Assembly (NCBI GenBank): GCA_031267335.1
Contig: JAIRZH010000130.1
Location: 1-7,165, forward strand
Direction of reading: 5' to 3'
Length of the DNA: 7,165 nt
Origin: Oscillospiraceae bacterium
Lineage (GTDB): Bacteria > Bacillota > Clostridia > Oscillospirales > Acutalibacteraceae
The stretch's first letter is position 1. Each line of letters begins with the position of its first letter. The notes below the pieces were generated by a model that searched no databases, had not been told where the DNA came from, and saw nothing but the letters and a program-made list of their open reading frames with translations. This document shows positions 6,348 to 7,165 of the stretch, piece after piece. The translations under genes and the position numbers were made by a program.

Positions 6348-6395
6348 TAATACTTATAACATATTTAAAATCTGTCCTCAATAAGCACAAAACAT

Positions 6396-6518
6396 AATTT
6401 TTTGACAATTTTTTAGCATTTTTTACTTATTTTCCTTGCTTAGCATCAGCCGAGCGACATCAAATGCACTAAAAATGCTCAAAATTGTCAAAAATTTATA
6501 TTTGGCTTAATAAAGACA
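6396..6518. repeat. Dispersed repeat family R2, copy 2, with a long palindrome
   Basis: Positions 6436-6518 align with 1026-1110 in the same orientation. Here an additional left arm is present: 6396-6424 (around TTGACAATTTTTTAGCATTTTT) is nearly complementary to 6471-6496, with two or three single-base gaps, enclosing a 46-base loop. The element can thus form a hairpin of about 26 base pairs. Copy 1 lacks this left arm. The loop holds a decayed version of the CTTGGC/GCCAAG hairpin of copy 1. Confidence 0.65.
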
Positions 6519-6651
6519 AGCTCTTGCTGGCTAATTTGTATCTATCTTCGTTAAGGATACTTCAATATTCTACAATTCTATTTAAATTATTTAATCCGGG
6601 CAAAACACTACACATAACTAAAATTAAAGCATCACATAATTTATGTTTTGG
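6496..6651 (-). pseudogene. Possible transposase N-terminal fragment, decayed
   Basis: On the minus strand one frame reads KHKLCDALILVMCSVLPGL, then NNLNRIVEY, a TGA at 6562-6564, then SILNEDRYKLASKSLSLLSQI up to a TAA at 6496. The pattern of a basic lead, a hydrophobic helix ending in a glycine, then a polar segment resembles the N-terminal region of DDE transposases such as ISAs1- or IS4-like ones. This is a loose resemblance without any catalytic motif. There is no start codon: the 5' side runs into foldback copy C, and the 3' side into R2 copy 2. The positive-strand frame over the same bases shows nothing family-like. Confidence 0.3.
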
Positions 6652-6711
6652 AGCCTGTCTGATATTTTAGTAGTGTAGGTTTTATGATAAAATTCTTAAA
6701 GTGTGAGAAAA
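6652..6711. mobile_element. Foldback element, partial copy C
   Basis: AGCCTGTCTGATATTTTA at its left edge matches the terminus of the full copy (AGCCTGTCTAATATTTCTA, 6712-6730). GATAAAATTCTTAAA and GTGTGAGAAA further in match the left arms of copies A and B. After 60 bp the full copy begins, so this copy lost its centre and right arm. It is the most diverged of the three copies. Confidence 0.6.
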
Positions 6712-6864
6712 AGCCTGTCTAATATTTCTAAGCAATGATTTAACGATAAAATTTTTAAAATTCAAAGTATAAGGAAGACAAATACTGACGTATTTAACTA
6801 ACGAGCAATACAGAATTAAAATTTTAAATAAATATATGCCGTTTTAGAGATATTAGACAAGGCT
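6712..6864. mobile_element. Foldback MITE-like element, copy B (complete)
   Basis: The left terminus AGCCTGTCTAATATTTCTA (6712-6730) is the inverted match of TAGAGATATTAGACAAGGCT (6845-6864), with one mismatch and one extra base, defining a 153-bp unit. The inside matches copy A, including the central AAATAC-TGAC-GTATTT hairpin (6779-6794). The right arm has lost some bases relative to copy A. The orientation is the same as copy A about 6.7 kb away. The target duplication is not clear. There is no intact gene, so movement would require a transposase in trans. Confidence 0.75.
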
Positions 6865-7041
6865 CTTATCACATTGGTACCGAGGAATCTTTGATTGGTT
6901 GCGAATTTTTTTATCCATTTTTTGAACACAATCTTATTTTTTGAACATAATTTTATCGCCTTAACATCTTAAGAAAATTGTAGTTTTTAAATTATTGTAT
7001 AACATTCCGTGAAATTTTCATAGGATTTTACCAATAAAAGT
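6865..7041. other. Intergenic stretch before the right-edge promoter
   Basis: No gene is visible on either strand. A 22-codon minus-strand frame (6918-6853, beginning MDKKIRNQSKIPRYQ) runs into the foldback terminus and stops there, without a ribosome-binding site. The only clear structure is the tandem 19-bp repeat annotated separately. Confidence 0.5.
6917..6954. repeat. Two tandem 19-bp repeats
   Basis: ATTTTTTGAACACAATCTT (6917-6935) is followed immediately by ATTTTTTGAACATAATTTT (6936-6954), identical at 17 of 19 positions. They lie about 90 bp upstream of a strong promoter on the same strand. They could be paired regulator sites, since the 19-bp spacing is near two helical turns, or a simple slippage duplication. 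Confidence 0.6.
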
Positions 7042-7070
7042 TTGACAAGTTTTTTATTTATTTATATTAT
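7042..7070 (+). promoter_or_regulatory. Near-consensus sigma-70/sigma-A promoter reading rightward
   Basis: A perfect -35 TTGACA (7042-7047) is separated by exactly 17 bases from the -10 TATTAT (7065-7070). This is the best promoter in the window. Transcription would start near 7077 and leave the window at the right. No ribosome-binding site with a credible open frame follows within the remaining 90 bases, so the gene served lies outside; an untranslated leader or stable-RNA gene is possible. A second TATAAT (7135-7140) lacks a well-spaced -35. Confidence 0.65.
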
Positions 7071-7165
7071 CATTTTAAGCGATTTGTTTATATAGACCTC
7101 GCCGAAAATTGATTTTAATGCTTAAACTATGAGGTATAATGTAAAGTAGCTAAGGTATTTTAAAA

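Noticed and set aside
6485..6670. Plus-strand 61-codon open frame
   Set aside because: It runs across three different repeat or remnant units and has no ribosome-binding site; it looks accidental.
6875..6884. TGGTACCGAG, resembling the T-box core TGGTACCGCG
   Set aside because: No stem I, specifier loop or terminator surrounds it, and it lies upstream of the only promoter on that strand.
6853..6918. Minus-strand 22-codon frame beginning MDKKIRNQ
   Set aside because: Too short, without a ribosome-binding site, and its stop comes from the foldback terminus. It may be a gene start cut by the element, but this cannot be shown.

Overview
The window is very AT-rich. It carries one compact block of four core translation and secretion genes, all on the minus strand and read pheS -> pheT -> ffh -> rpsP (6164 down to 1117). 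On both sides lie roughly 1 kb of decayed mobile DNA. The Ffh sequence, strong AAGGAG/GGAGG ribosome-binding sites with TTG and GTG starts, and the short S16 look most like a low-GC Clostridia-type Bacillota. The crowded IS debris, small non-autonomous elements and missing operon partners suggest a host-restricted or reducing genome. That placement is inference; there is no rRNA here.

Left flank (1-1116): a copy of a foldback element (1-134), then a 159-bp MITE with perfect 18-bp terminal repeats and a TA target duplication (135-293). The MITE abuts the frameshifted C-terminal remnant of an IS630-type transposase (296-584). Next comes a minus-strand reading frame of 105 codons with no start codon (762-1079). 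Its upstream part lies inside a dispersed repeat that recurs at 6436-6518.

Core block (1117-6164): PheS and PheT form the alpha and beta subunits of phenylalanyl-tRNA synthetase. Ffh is the SRP GTPase and RpsP is ribosomal protein S16. PheT appears to lack the N-terminal OB-fold tRNA-binding domain found in most bacterial homologues, while its editing and anticodon-binding regions remain. The genes that usually follow rpsP (KH protein, rimM, trmD, rplS) are absent, so the operon has been broken on its downstream side. For pheS, pheT and ffh, ribosome-binding sites point to starts inside the longest open frames.

Right flank (6165-7165): a 143-bp MITE-like element bounded by inverted repeats and TA sits just upstream of pheS. 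It is followed by the second copy of the dispersed repeat, here as a long palindrome, a decayed transposase-like frame, and two adjacent foldback copies (one partial, one full). A tandem 19-bp repeat and a near-consensus sigma-70 promoter reading off the right edge close the window. Two repeat families therefore flank the essential gene block in the same orientation. No tRNA, rRNA, CRISPR array or defence system was found.
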